From: Chrysemys picta bellii
Taxonomy: Eukaryota; Chordata; Testudines; Emydidae
NCBI RefSeq assembly: GCF_011386835.1
Contig: NC_088791.1
Coordinates: 126,146,943-126,210,942 of the forward strand
DNA length: 64,000 nt
Direction: 5' to 3'
Part shown: positions 34,908 to 45,297 of the stretch, piece after piece
Position numbering within the stretch: the first letter of the stretch is position 1
Layout of the letters: every line of letters starts with the position of its first letter
Notes under the pieces: model-generated
The model's database searches: none
What the model was told of the DNA's origin: nothing
The model's input: only the letters and a program-made list of their open reading frames with translations
Made by a program: the position numbers and the translations under genes

Positions 34908-35312
34908 CAGGGGTGGGTAAACTTTTTGGCCCGAGGGCCACATCTGGGTATAGAAATTGTATGGCGGGAGGGGGATCAGGGCTGGGGCAGAGGGTTGGAG
35001 CATGGGGAGGTGAGGGATCTGTGGTGGGGCTGGGGATGAGAGGTTTGGGGTACAGGAGAGTGCTCCCAGCTGGGACCGAGGGGTTTGGAGGGTGGAAGGG
35101 GGATCAAGGCTGGAGCAGGGGTTTGGTGCGTGGCGGGGTGGCTCAGGGGTTCAGGCTCCAGGTGGCGCTTACCTCAAACAGCTCCCAGAAGCAGCAGCAC
35201 GTCCTTTCTCCGGCTCCTACGCGGAGGGTCAGCCAGGCGGCTCTGCTGCGTGCTGCTCCGTCCGCAGGCGCCTCCCCTGCAGCTCCCATTGACCGTAGTT
35301 TGCCTGCTTCTG
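34908..35312. mobile_element. Non-autonomous hAT element
   Basis: The ends CAGGGGTGGGTAAACT and AGTTTGCCTGCTTCTG are inverted repeats. The flanks GCTCAGAG (34900-34907) and GCCCAGAG (35313-35320) are an 8-bp duplication with one mismatch. It is related to the element at 26227-26872 and also carries a G-rich interior (about 34970-35130). Confidence 0.9.
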
Positions 35313-35504
35313 GCCCAGAGTGTAAGTGATAGTGAAAGATAAATTGGTGGAATTTAACAAAATAATAATTGGCTGTATAGTTACAAACAGCTCAATATGA
35401 TTAACATCCTGATTCAGCAAATCACTTAAATGCTTAAGTACTTGGCTGAATTTGGGCGTAACACACAGTTGTGTATCAGGCTATAAATAATGCATGTTTA
35501 ATTT

Positions 35505-36135
35505 AGGGATGGTCAAAAAATGTATGATGGAATGTTTTCTATTGTAAAAAGTCTGTTTTATCAAAATTGACATGTTTTGAAAAGGTCAAAGCATTCAATT
35601 TTATTGGAACAGAATGATTTTTCATTTCATAATGACTTTTTGTTTTTAAATTTATATGTTTATATATTTTAATTTTTACTAAACCAGTTACCAATTAGAA
35701 TACCAATCATATAACACCAGCTGGAATACCAATTACCGATGAGCAAACTAAGTACCAATTACCAAATCAATTAGAATACACGTTACCAAACCAAAAACCA
35801 ATTACCAAGCCAATTACCATACTGAATTATCAATGTGAATGTCAATTACCAGTTTCCAGTTGCTGTTTAGCATACCAAACACCAATTATTTTAAATTATT
35901 TTATTTTATATTTTTTTAAAAAATATTAAACCCTAATTTAAAATAATGTAAAAATAAAATTAAAAAATAAAATATTTCAAAACTGAAACAAAATCTCTTG
36001 ATTCACCCAAAATAATTTTTAAAAAAATTAACAGAAAATCTCAAAATTTTGACATATGATTTAGAACATTTTTTTCCTCCAAAATGTCAAAATTTTTCAT
36101 GGAATGGAAATTCAACATTTCAGCTGCCCTAGTTT
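35505..36135. repeat. AT-rich foldback region containing an ACCAATT array
   Basis: The left end TTTAGGGATGGTCAAAAAATG and the right end near CATTTCAGCTGCCCTAGTTTAA frame long AT-rich arms. An unusual array of ACCAATTACCAA-like units (35684-35890) sits in the middle. Confidence 0.5.
35684..35890. repeat. Degenerate ACCAATTACCAA array
   Basis: The motif TACCAATTA or a close variant occurs more than ten times in about 200 bp with irregular spacing (for example ACCAGTTACCAATTAGAATACC and AAGTACCAATTACCAAATC). It is not an exact tandem repeat. Confidence 0.8.
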
Positions 36136-36487
36136 AACCCTCTTTGGGAGCCCTTTTATAATCATCTGTGTTGGATATGCAGTGAATTTGTGTGTCCTGA
36201 TCTACCTTGCTCTTTAATGAACATAACTGAAGAGGTGGTACCAGATTCAGCCCTGCTGTAAGCAGTACAACTTCATTAACTGCTGTGGGGTAACGCCATA
36301 GCTGACTTTGGCCAGCAGTGGTTATGTTTTCATAAATATCAAATATATGTAACAAAATAGCTAAGGTATATGAAGGAAGGTGAGAGCGCTAACATTCGAC
36401 ACATCTGTCCAAAGACTAGTCATAAGAAGGGCTTTTGAATATGTTGTTCAAATGTACCATTAAAATTTTATGTATGACCATTCTAAC

Positions 36488-36595
36488 GATGTGGGTCCCA
36501 GTTCAGCAAAGCATGTAAGTATGTGTTCAAAATAGGAATTACTTGTGCTTAAAGATGAGCACATGCTTAAGTGCTTTGCTGAAATGAATTTCTAC
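36488..36595. repeat. Palindromic MITE (CTTAAGCATG family)
   Basis: The left half 'CAGTTCAGCAAAGCATGTAAG' pairs with the right half 'CATGCTTAAGTGCTTTGCTGAA'. The motif CACATGCTTAAGTGCTTTGC is diagnostic for the family. Confidence 0.75.
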
Positions 36596-37059
36596 TTCAT
36601 TGGGAATACTAGTAATATCTCAGTTCTCTATGGATTTTTTAAAAACCTATTTCTAGTGTATTAAAAAGGGAAGAAAAAAAATCCAGAACCTTTTTGGGCT
36701 GTGGGAGCTACATGATGTAGCAGTAAGGAGCAGGGGAATTGACAAGGAAATCTAAACGGTTTGTGTGCTTGTTTGCACACCAGGGCTGAAGATGATCTTC
36801 CATATTATAGCGTTGCTGACGTTTAAGCTTGGGGAAGGTTTGAGTGTACTCATGTGCACTTTTTCTTCAGCCCAGCTATACATTTACCGGTGTTCTTTTT
36901 AATTCTATAAAGAAAACAACTACAGAATCATGATGCTATTTTTAAAAATGAAAACAAAGGAAGAGTTTGAAAAGCTTGATCTTTTTCTGGCCTCCCTGCC
37001 AATTTGAGCCCAGATTTTCAATTTAAGAGAGTATTGTAGTTAATGGAGAAGGAATTTGG

Positions 37060-37190
37060 GAGACAGGACTTCCAAATCCCATTCCCAATTCCTGACACAG
37101 AGTAGTTGTGTTGACCTTGGGTGAGTCACTTAATATCTCTGTGCCTCAGTAAAATATCTGAGGTGCTGTGTAGCTTAAGTATTTAGTGTT
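37060..37190 (+). mobile_element. MIR-type SINE fragment
   Basis: The stretch 'GTGTTGACCTTGGGTGAGTCACTTAATATCTCTGTGCCTCAG' is the MIR core on the + strand. The ends are decayed. Confidence 0.75.
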
Positions 37191-37698
37191 GTTATGTCTA
37201 CCTGAAGTTTTCATGATTTTGTTTGATATGGAATCAATTTTGTCAAATTAGAATTATTGCTGTAGCAGAACAAAATAAAGATGGCAACTGTGAATGAGTA
37301 TAGACTTTACTTTCTCCTGGAACTGACAGATAGCTGTGACATGAATAAAAGGAATTATGTAGCCCAAGAAGAGATTACTGACCATTCTTTAATTCTGATG
37401 GCTGTAGTCACAATATATATTAAATATGTATTTTGAAGAAGGAAAATATCCAAAATAAATCATTCTATAGATCGTCTTTGCTGAAAATCCTGTTACTACA
37501 CCTTCCATTACCTTGACTGCTAAGTCAAAACCTATTATAATCCTCTTTATTGTAACAACATTTCTACGAAATAAAAATGATTTGGTTCCAATTATCCAAT
37601 CATAATCATGTAATAGGATTTTTTTCTTTAGTCGTACACAATGTAAACAAAAGCTGAAGGCTTTTTCACAGTGATGGTAACTGTTTATGTTTTTCTAG
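37191..37698. other. Intron upstream of the first coding exon
   Basis: AT-rich DNA. It ends in TTTATGTTTTTCTAG, a good polypyrimidine tract and AG acceptor for the exon at 37699. Confidence 0.55.
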
Positions 37699-37812
37699 GA
37701 TTGATTGAGAACCAAGAGGCATCAAATCCAGCAAATATCGGTCAGCAAGAATTAGGCTTGTTCCTAATAGAAAACATGTCTGAAATTGATTTTGAGGAAT
37801 TAGCCGAAATAG
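37699..37812 (+). CDS. ARHGAP8: ARHGAP8-like gene, first coding exon (candidate)
   Basis: The exon is bounded by TTTTTCTAG/GATTG at the 5' side and AAATAG/GTAAAT at the 3' side. It is 114 bases, a multiple of three, with phase 1 at both edges. Its frame is open throughout. A methionine codon at 37776 starts the peptide MSEIDFEELAEI, and the split codon joins the exon at 46234 to give the acidic run EELAEIELQKDEAE. The upstream part of the exon is also open, so translation could begin in an earlier exon; I chose 37776 because the CpG-island exon shows no frame in the right phase. The exon lies 8.4 kb before the better supported second exon. The gene name rests on that second exon. The peptide itself is acidic, low in recognisable motifs, and cytosolic in character. 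Confidence 0.6.
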
Positions 37813-39928
37813 GTAAATATTTTTTATTGCACTTCAAATAATATCTTTGTAGAATTACAGATGATTTAATAGAGCGTCTTCACTAAGTGAGAAACTTCAC
37901 AGGCATTTTGTAATACTATTTTGAGCAATCCAATATGAGTTATAGCCACTGTACTGATGTGTACCCTATTAAAGCCATTAGGGTTGAAGGTTAGTTTAAT
38001 ACATGCAGCTTTTATGAATTATTGGTATATGTTCCCAGTGCAATTCTAGACTATCGGCATATCACCATCATCACATATTGTGGCACAAATGGGAGTCATT
38101 ACTCCAAAGAGACAAGTATTGAATGTGCATAGAGATTGCGGTATTGCATGTTATCTCTGAATATGTTAGAAGAACAGAGCAATATGACCCTGGTTTTACG
38201 GGGCTCATCAGTTTGAAAAATCAGTGTTTTAAAAAAAAAAACCCAAACCTCACTTCTGAGGATGCCAGACTGAACCTTGGAGGAGGAACCTTTTACAATC
38301 TATATTTTACTCTATCTTTCCTACCCTGTCCCATATTATCACTTTGATTTCCCAGTCATCATGTATTTCTACAACAGCTGGCTCCCATTTTAGTCCTGGG
38401 GACTAAGCCAAAATCCAGTTAAGTCAATGGAAATTAGAATCCCATTGATCTCAGTAGACTGTGGATCAGGCCTTCCCTTTTCCCTCATAGCCAGGGTTAA
38501 CAGCAGTAACTGCCAGCAGGAACTGAAGCAGGGTGATGAACAGTAGTTGGGTTGTTCTCAGTTTGGAATAATGAGCATTTTTTACGATGAGACATCCTCC
38601 CTCCTACCTTTGCCAAAAATTAAAAAATGGTTAATAAGGAATTATTTCAATCAGTTCAAGGTAGCTAGTCTCAAAAAAGTTCCTGATTTATAGTAGGGCG
38701 TCTTTAATCACTGCAGGTAACTACAGTACAAATGAATACACATGTTTGCTTTACATCTGCAGTTCTTTACCATGCGAGTCTAAACCAGTCAGAGTTAATT
38801 ATAAATTTTTACACTTGAGATTGCCTATGTACAGTACAAAATAAGCTTAAGAGTGGCAGAGTGTTTATGAAACTTTGGTTTAAATTTCTGGGTCTTTTAT
38901 GTTAAAAAGTATATTGTATATTTAGGTTAATATAGCCTTTTGTATATCAATTGATTCTGGTGAACTCAATGTTTGTAAGCACATTTGTTTACTAAACAAC
39001 TTCCCCTGTTCTACCCCATGATATTAATATGTTAACTCTTTCTGTCCCTGCCCCGCTTTATTGTTTTTTGTTTGTTTACTAAGGTTGATTATACTGTGCA
39101 GAAACTTAAAATTCATAAGCAAAACTGAACACTGTTGTCCTTGTTCTGATTTTTAACATGATTCAAAGTTGGGGTTTTTTTTGTTGGTGGTTGGTTGTAT
39201 TTAAAAAAAAATCATGTCTGGTTTGTGTTTTTATTATCCATTACTTCCCAACTAGTTCTCAGGGCATAAGTGTTCTGTCCTTACAGCTACAGCATCCAGC
39301 TGTTCTGAGTGGTATATTTTTGCCTTTGTAGTTCATCATTTTTAAAAGGTAGGGAAGTATACATTTGTAGGCAATGTTATGAATTTTATCCTTACATGTG
39401 TGCAGAGGTAACAAATAGGTTATTTTGATAGCTACATCTTTTTTCTAAGACTAAAAGTGCCACTATTTTATTTTCTATGGATTTTTTTTTTTTATTGTGA
39501 GAGTTCAGGGAGAAGGTCATGATATTTAAACAAAACCAAACACACATGCATACCCGTACAAACCCAGGCCCAGCCATGAGTGTAATCATTTTTCATGTTT
39601 TTTAAATGCATTTTTGTTACAAAGCCATGTTAAAAGGCAAAATGAAACAAAACAAAAAAAAAACCCCACAATCCTAATATGTTCCTGTTTAAAGGGTAAT
39701 CTGATAGATCTTGGAAAATTGTGCAATGGAAAATAAAACAAATTATTTAGAAAGAGTATTTTCTGCACAGTTATTAGTTATTTGCACATAAATCTGATTG
39801 GAATCAATACCTTATATACTCTGTTTTCCCATATGTATTTCGGGTAGAGGTCAAGTTATATGAAATACATAGGTGTTCAGAATGCAAAATGTTGTTGTTG
39901 AAACACCCAAAAAGTGGAGTTAATAATG
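37813..39928. other. Intron
   Basis: AT-rich intron DNA. A short palindromic scrap with the core 'AAGTCAATGG' lies near 38395-38475. No further exon was recognised. Confidence 0.5.
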
Positions 39929-40334
39929 TTCCTCTTCGAGTGATGGTCCCTATTGTATGCCACTGAGGGGTACGCATGCACACCATGCATCCAAAGTTGG
40001 AGAATTTGAAAGTAATGTCCGTTGGTCCATGCATGTGCCCTGCCTCACCTTGTGCTTCCGTCCGAGGCGATAAAGGGCGGGGCGGATCCATCCACCAGGC
40101 ATACAGACCCGATGGTAGAATAAGAACTTTTTAGCTTGATCCCAGCGGTTCTGCCAGGACGAGCAGGGCTCCTCTCTTCCTCTCCTGACAACACGGTGGC
40201 TGCATCAGTCAGATCAATTCTCTGCCAGATCAATTCAGACAATTGCAGGAGTTAAGGAGAGTCGAGGGGAAACTCCAGATCTCTGCAGAAGAGATCCAAG
40301 ATTCCCAGCACAAGCGTCTGGATATCCTTCGCCA

Positions 40335-40683
40335 GTGAAAATAGCATTGCTGATTAGCAAAGCCATACTGGAAGCTGCCAGAACAGTATGGCACACCCCA
40401 GCCACCTGCACAGCTACTCCCAAAGGACTGAAAAAATGCTACTGTGTTCCTGCCAAAGATTCCAAATTTCTTTTCTCACCCCCACCCCCAAATTCCCTTG
40501 TAGTCCAGGCTACTACAGAAAGATCTAAACAACAACACCCTCAATCTACAGCTAAAGAAGGGAAGTGCTTAGATCTTCTGGGTTGTAAAGTATTCTCATC
40601 TTCCAGCTTGCAATTGAGAATCGCAAACTATCAGGCATTGTCAGCCAAATATGATTTCCTGAATTACAGCAAATTCAAGGAAG
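40335..40683 (+). pseudogene. DIRS gag-like fragment, 5' part of a chimeric open frame
   Basis: The frame from 40335 reads an RTVWHTPATCTATPKGLKK segment, then CYCVPAKDSKFLFSPPP, NSLVVQATTERSKQQHPQS, and then SSSLQLRIANYQALSAKYDF with NYSKFKE at the end. I recognise these as the gag-like protein of vertebrate DIRS elements, which would package the element's RNA in the cytoplasm. The upstream part (40250-40330, 'EEIQDSQHKRLDIL') is in another frame, so one shift exists. The open frame continues without a stop into retroviral reverse transcriptase after about 40683. Confidence 0.75.
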
Positions 40684-42924
40684 TGGGACAGAAGGAGATA
40701 GGGGAGACTATCACTGAGTTGCAGCAGGCAGGGGTCATTAAGCCAGTGGTATTTCTTTGTAACAGCCCGGTGTGGCGGGTCTGGATGGATGACAGTAGAC
40801 TACCGGGCCCTGAACAGGGAGGTGCCCCCACGGCCGCTATTCCTGATGTTGTGATTTTAATTGAGGCCATCGGGCGGACCGAGGGGGAATGGTATGCCAT
40901 TATTGATCTGGCCAACGCCTTTTTCTCAGTTCCCATTGCTGAAGAGGCACGAGCCCAATTTGCCTTCACCTGGGGCAGGCGCCAGTACACTTTCACTCGA
41001 TTACCACAGAGATCTGTCCACAGTTCCACGTTGTGCCATGGGTTGGTGGCGGATGACCTCCAGATGTTTACCCCCGAAGAATCAGTGATTATTCACCACT
41101 ATATTGATGATTTGATGATTCAGGGCATGGACCATAATCATAGAATATTAAGGTTGGAAAGGACTTCAGGAGGTCATCTAGTCCAACCCCCTGCTCAAAG
41201 CAGGACCAATCCCCAGACAGATTTTTGCCCCAGATCCCTAAATGGGTCCCTCAAGGATTGAACTCACAACCCTGGGTTTAGCAGGCCAATGCTCAAACCA
41301 CTGAGCTTGGAGTGAACCTTGCAGGCGCTCACCACTCACATGCAGGCCAGGGGGGGGGTTGTTAATCCCAACAAAGTACAGCCCACCAGCCGATGCGTGA
41401 AATTCCTTGGGATCATGTGGCATGGGGCGCAGTGTCACATCCCTCATTCTGTTGTAGACCAAATTGCCCAGCTTTCAGCCAAGGTTGAGGCGCAGCGAGT
41501 GATCGAGTTGTTTGGTTACTGGCGTAACCACATCCCACACCTCGCTTTGCTTTTAAAGCCCCTTTATAATGTCACTAGGAAAAAAGACCCCATTCGATTG
41601 GGGCAAATCCCAGCAGTGTGCATTTGAGGAGGCTAAAGCTGCCATCCAGATCGCAATGCCCTTGGGCCCCTATGATCCTCATAGCCCCTTTCACCTGGAG
41701 GTGTCCGTGCTGGAGGATTACGCCTCTTGGAGTCTGTGGCAAAAATTGTTGGGTGCCCGCAATAAGAGTCCCCTCAGATTTTGGTCTTGTAAACTCCCTG
41801 AAGTGGCCAGCCAGTATACTCTGTTCGAAAAGCAGCTTTTGGTTTGCTATTGGGCCTGGATTGAAACTGAGCGCCTGACTGAGGGGCAGACTGTGGGTTT
41901 TACAGCCCAAAATCCCCATTATGAATTGGATTTTGGAACCCAACACTGGAAATCGAGTGGGGAGGGCACAACAGAGCTCTATTGTGAAGTGGAAGTGGTA
42001 TATTAATGACCGTGCCGGCGCAGGACCCCATGGTACTAATAAGCTTCATGAACAGTTGGTGCAGCCCCAGGAGGAGGACGAGGCGGCCGCCCCCCCACTG
42101 CAGTCCAGCCCCCGCCTGAAGCCCCCACTGTGCAATGGGGTGCCTCATTTGATAGTTTGAGCGCTGCAAGCGGCCCAACGCCTGGTTTACTGATGGCTTG
42201 GCCAGGTATGTTTGTAATATGCAGCGCTAGAGAGCTGTTGCCTTAAATCCTGTTCGCCAGTTGTACGAGACTGCCGAATGACAGGGAGCCTCCAGCCAAT
42301 ATGCTGAGCTTTATGCTGTGCTGCTGGCGGTGAGGTGGGCGTTTGCCCTTGGGGACCCTGAGGTATGCCTGTACACTGACTCTTGGACAGGGGCTCAGGG
42401 ACTGGCCACCTGGATGGGCCACTCGAGAGCCCAGGATTGGACCGTCCACGGCAAGCCTGTGTGAGGCGCCCCTATTTGGCAGGAATTGTATTCCTCTGCG
42501 CAGGACCTTTTGATTTATGTGTTTCATGTAGATGCCCACCAGAATCGTACCCAGAAGCATCGTTGGAATGCTGCCACGGACCAACTGGCCCACATAGCCG
42601 AGTGTACAGTGGCCCCTGCCAATGAGAGGGAGGCTCTTTCCCTCTTGGCTTCCTGGATACACACGCACTCAGGGCACTTGGGCCAGGAGGGGGCGTACCA
42701 TTGGGCACAGGCCCAAGGTATCCCCACCTCACATGTAGCCCTAAAAACAGCTAAAGCTGTTTGTAAGATTTGCCAGATTGTTAAGCCCTTACAGGTGGAA
42801 GCCGGCTCCCCTGGACAGGTGCCACGGGGAGACCAGCCTGCTCAAATTTGGCAAGTCGATTATGTTTCCCACCGTAGTCAATATGGCCACCGGCTATGGA
42901 GAGGTCTGGCCGGCATCCCATGCT
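40684..42924 (+). pseudogene. Retroviral pol relic (reverse transcriptase, RNase H, integrase start)
   Basis: The reverse transcriptase part shows 'YAIIDLANAFFSVPI' (first catalytic aspartate), a QFAFTWGRRQYTFTRLPQ stretch and YIDDLMIQG (the YxDD box) before the SINE at 41137. After it, 'PTSRCVKFLGIMW' and the thumb/connection follow at 41319-41900. RNase H is seen around 42190-42600 in several frames with 'FTDGLA', 'AELYAVLLAV' and 'VCLYTDSWTGAQG'. The integrase HHCC finger is seen at about 42650-42790 ('HTHSGHLGQEGAYHWA' and CKICQIVK). The integrase catalytic core is lost after about 42900. Stops, shifts and the SINE make it non-functional. Confidence 0.82.
41137..41306 (-). mobile_element. 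Cry-type SINE inside retroviral pol
   Basis: Read on the minus strand it has AGCTCAGTGGTTTGAGCATT, the B-box region GGTTGTGAGTTCAATCC, and a CR1-like tail ending TTCTATGATTATGG. The head before AGCTCAG is missing. It separates the YxDD box from the rest of reverse transcriptase. It is the youngest layer of the DIRS / retrovirus / SINE stack. Confidence 0.92.
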
Positions 42925-42929
42925 GACCA

Positions 42930-43559
42930 GTGGAATACAATCACCTGCGGGTATTTGCGACGGAGTGCTGCCAACGACACGTGGGTTTACGACAGTGGCC
43001 GGGGTGGTGTGTGTGTGTGTTGTCGTTTCACGCGGTAGTCTGGGAAGACGGGGAGTGCAGTGAGCCCCCGGTGGAGCACTGCCGCTGCAACGTCACCCAT
43101 GTAGTTGACCGCACCATAGGTGTGGTGTACTGGAGCACCACGAGAGATGCTTACGAGCAGTGGCTTGAATTCAGACCCTGGAATGTTTCTCTGGAGCTCG
43201 GGGTTACCTTTGCTGAGTTGGAATATTTTTTGCAGCAATACCCTATGGTTTCTCAGGTGCTGGTAGAGCGTGGCGCAGCACTCACATGAACCCAGGTAAG
43301 AATGTTGTATGATCATGGCTCCCATGTCCGGATAGCGAAGGCTGAGTCGGAGCTAACTGTTCATCATTGGTGGGATGTATTTAAGGGGTGGTCCCCTAAG
43401 GCCACGGCTGCCCTAAATTTAATGTTACATCCCACTGTTGTTGTTTTTGTAGTGATGGGGGGGCTGCTCTGTATTGTGGGTTGCCCTCTGTTCTTCTGTT
43501 CGACGGATGGCACAGTGGGTGTGAGTGTTCATGGCATACCATGAAGCTGTGTATGGCCC
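42930..43559 (+). pseudogene. Retroviral env relic, C-terminal part
   Basis: Two overlapping open frames are seen. One (42930-43289) has a cysteine-bearing segment 'ECSEPPVEHCRCNVTHVVD' and 'GVVYWSTTRDAYEQWLEF'. The next (43302-43544) has 'HHWWDVFKGWSPKATAALNL' followed by a hydrophobic segment of about 25 residues (VVVFVVMGGLLCIVGCPLFF), which looks like the membrane anchor of a transmembrane subunit. The surface subunit and fusion peptide are not recognisable. The frame shift between the two parts and the stop at 43287 show that the copy is broken. The family is not clear. Confidence 0.6.
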
Positions 43560-43598
43560 CCCCATCAGCATAGCTCTGCCAGGAAACAAGGGGTGGAG

Positions 43599-43906
43599 TG
43601 TTGGGGCTGACCGCAAGTTACCTTGGCCTGTTATAGGATGGTCCGGGTGGAGCTAGTAGTGAACTGGCTTTGATCGGCCGGCCTGGCTTGCAGCCACTCC
43701 GACTGGATAAACAGGTGAAGAGATAAGCAGGGCCCAAGAGTGTTAAGTGTGGGAATAGAAAGCAGTAGTGTTTCTTGCCAGAGCCTGTTTGTGGATGTAT
43801 ACACCCCCTGAGAAAGAGATGATGATAAAAACGGCTATGAGAATTGCTTCAGACGAACCGTCTCACCTGCGGACCTTGGCCTTGTGGGTGCCCAGGAATC
43901 CCCACA
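43599..43906 (+). repeat. Retroviral 3' LTR (308 bp)
   Basis: A polypurine tract, AGGAAACAAGGGGTGGAG, ends at 43598. The LTR starts TGTTGGGG and ends CCCCACA, inverted ends as expected (TG...CA). No strong AATAAA was seen; ATAAACAGG at about 43706 is weak. DIRS-like sequence follows directly. The insertion is in sense with the ARHGAP8-like gene. Confidence 0.75.
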
Positions 43907-43949
43907 CTGGAGCAGCGCCTGCTACGAGCCCTCAAGGACAAGGTGATGT

Positions 43950-44850
43950 TACCAAGCCAAGTGGAAACACTTCTCATCTTGGGCTCAACACAAAGGAGTC
44001 TTACCAGAATCAGTGGGGATCCCCCTCATCCTAGACTACAGTCTCTCCTTAAAGTCATCAGGTCTTGCCCTCAGTTCTTTGAGAGTCCACCTGGCCGCAG
44101 TTAGCGAGTTCAACCCTCCAGTGGAAGGTTACTCTGTCATTATGCATCTGCTTACCACTAGGTTTTGGAAAGGCCTCATCAGAACCTTCCCACCTGTCCA
44201 AATGATCACACTCCAGTGGGACCTGAATCTAGTTTCTCTGTTAACAATGCCATCCTTTGAGCTGTTAGCTTCATGCTCCATATCCCTCCTTTCTATGAAT
44301 GTTGTCTTCCTGGTTGCAATTACTTCTGTGAGATGGGTCGGCAAACTCAAGGCTCTGATGACAGACCTGCCTTTCATGGTGTTCCACAAGGATTAAGTCT
44401 CTTTACGTCTACATCTCAAATTTGTACCAAAGGTGGTCTCCCAGTTTCACATCAATCAAACCATCTACTTACCTGTTTTCTTTCCGAAACCACATGCTTC
44501 TGCAGAGGAATGTCAACTCCATTCCCTTGATGTATGGTGAGCTCTTGCTTTCTACCTACAGAGAGCAAAGCCAATCAGGAAGTTTCCTTGACTACTGGTG
44601 GCAGTAGCAGAGAGACTCAAGGGGCAAGCCATCTCCACCCAAAGAATTCCAAATGGATTTCTGTTGCTTTAAACTCTGCTACCAACTATCAGGCCTACCT
44701 CCTACAGGGGTGCAGGCTTACTCCTCAAGAGCTCAGGCTTGAACCACAGCCTCCCTTCAGGACATTCCACTTGTAGACCTATCTAGAGCAGTCATGTGGA
44801 GTTCGGTGCACACCTTTTGCAGCACACTACACCTAAGTGCAGGACTTAGC
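43950..44850 (+). pseudogene. DIRS tyrosine recombinase relic
   Basis: The frame 44013-44393 reads LKSSGLALSSLRVHLAAVSE, then FNPPVEGYSV, 'TTRFWKGLIRTFPP' and 'VFLVAITSVRWVGKLKAL', which fits the recombinase of vertebrate DIRS elements, including the first catalytic arginine in ITS.R.VG.L.AL. Later segments in other frames read 'ISKWISVAL'-like and AYSSRAQA, where the family has an AHSTRA-type HxxR box; here the histidine is a tyrosine. The enzyme would join the circular DNA intermediate into the genome. Frameshifts and the changed HxxR box make it inactive. Confidence 0.78.
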
Positions 44851-44984
44851 AACGGACACCTCCTTTGACACGACAGTTCTCCTTACAACCATTCCATCCT
44901 TATCCTCGCACCCTTTTCCAACTTAGGTACTGTTTGTCAATCACCCTCAGTGGAATAGTCACTTGACCATCACTCAAAGAAGAA

Positions 44985-45295
44985 AAGGAGGTAACTTACC
45001 TGTAACTGGAGGTTCCTCAAGAGGTGTGGGTCCCTATCTGTATTCCACTTCCTGCCCACCTTCCCCTCTGCTGCAGATTGGTCAATTCAGATTACAGAAG
45101 GAACTGAAGATGCAGTCTGTCCACCCTGCCCTTTATTGCCTCGGACAGAAGCACAAGACAAACCAATGGACACTACTTTCAAATTCTCCAACTCTGGACG
45201 CCTGGTGTACATGTGTAACCCTCAGTGGGATACAGATAGGGACCACACATATCAAAGAACCTCCAGTTCTAGGCAAGTAACCTCCTCTTCTTGAT
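44985..45295. repeat. Inverted repeat pair at the DIRS right end
   Basis: The stretch at about 44990-45051 (GAGGTAACTTACCTGTAACT, then GGAGGTTCCTC..., TCCCTATCTGTATTCCACT) pairs with the reverse complement of about 45218-45290. The paired arms are about 60-70 bases with few mismatches. This fits the internal complementary region of DIRS elements, used to form the circular intermediate. Confidence 0.75.
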
Positions 45296-45297
45296 AA

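Larger units (their letters stand above)
40684..43906 (+). mobile_element. Endogenous retrovirus, 5'-truncated, with one 3' LTR
   Basis: The order is part of reverse transcriptase, RNase H, the zinc-binding start of integrase, the end of env, a polypurine tract and one LTR (43599-43906). The 5' LTR, gag, protease and the start of reverse transcriptase are missing. Most of the integrase core and the env surface part are missing too. Stops and shifts break all genes, so it is an old dead copy. The pol motifs look closest to gammaretrovirus-like (class I) elements, but this is by eye. A Cry SINE lies inside the pol part. Right of the LTR, DIRS sequence resumes. Confidence 0.78.
39929..45297 (+). 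mobile_element. DIRS-type tyrosine-recombinase retrotransposon, interrupted
   Basis: The left end (about 39929-40085) reads TTCCTCTTCGAG, GGTCCCTATTGTATGCCACTG, and later CTTCCGTCCGAGGCGATAAAGGGC. The right end (about 45121-45297) is its inverted copy, with CCCTTTATTGCCTCGGACAGAAG and ending CCTCCTCTTCTTG. Inverted ends plus a tyrosine recombinase are the mark of DIRS elements, which insert without the usual integrase. A gag-like stretch survives at about 40250-40680 and recombinase sequence at 43950-44850. The middle, where reverse transcriptase and RNase H should be, is replaced by a truncated retrovirus (40684-43906). It lies in sense in the ARHGAP8-like intron. Confidence 0.8.

Noticed and set aside
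35684..35890. CRISPR-like array
   Set aside because: Units are short, irregular and without unique spacers; the genome is a vertebrate.
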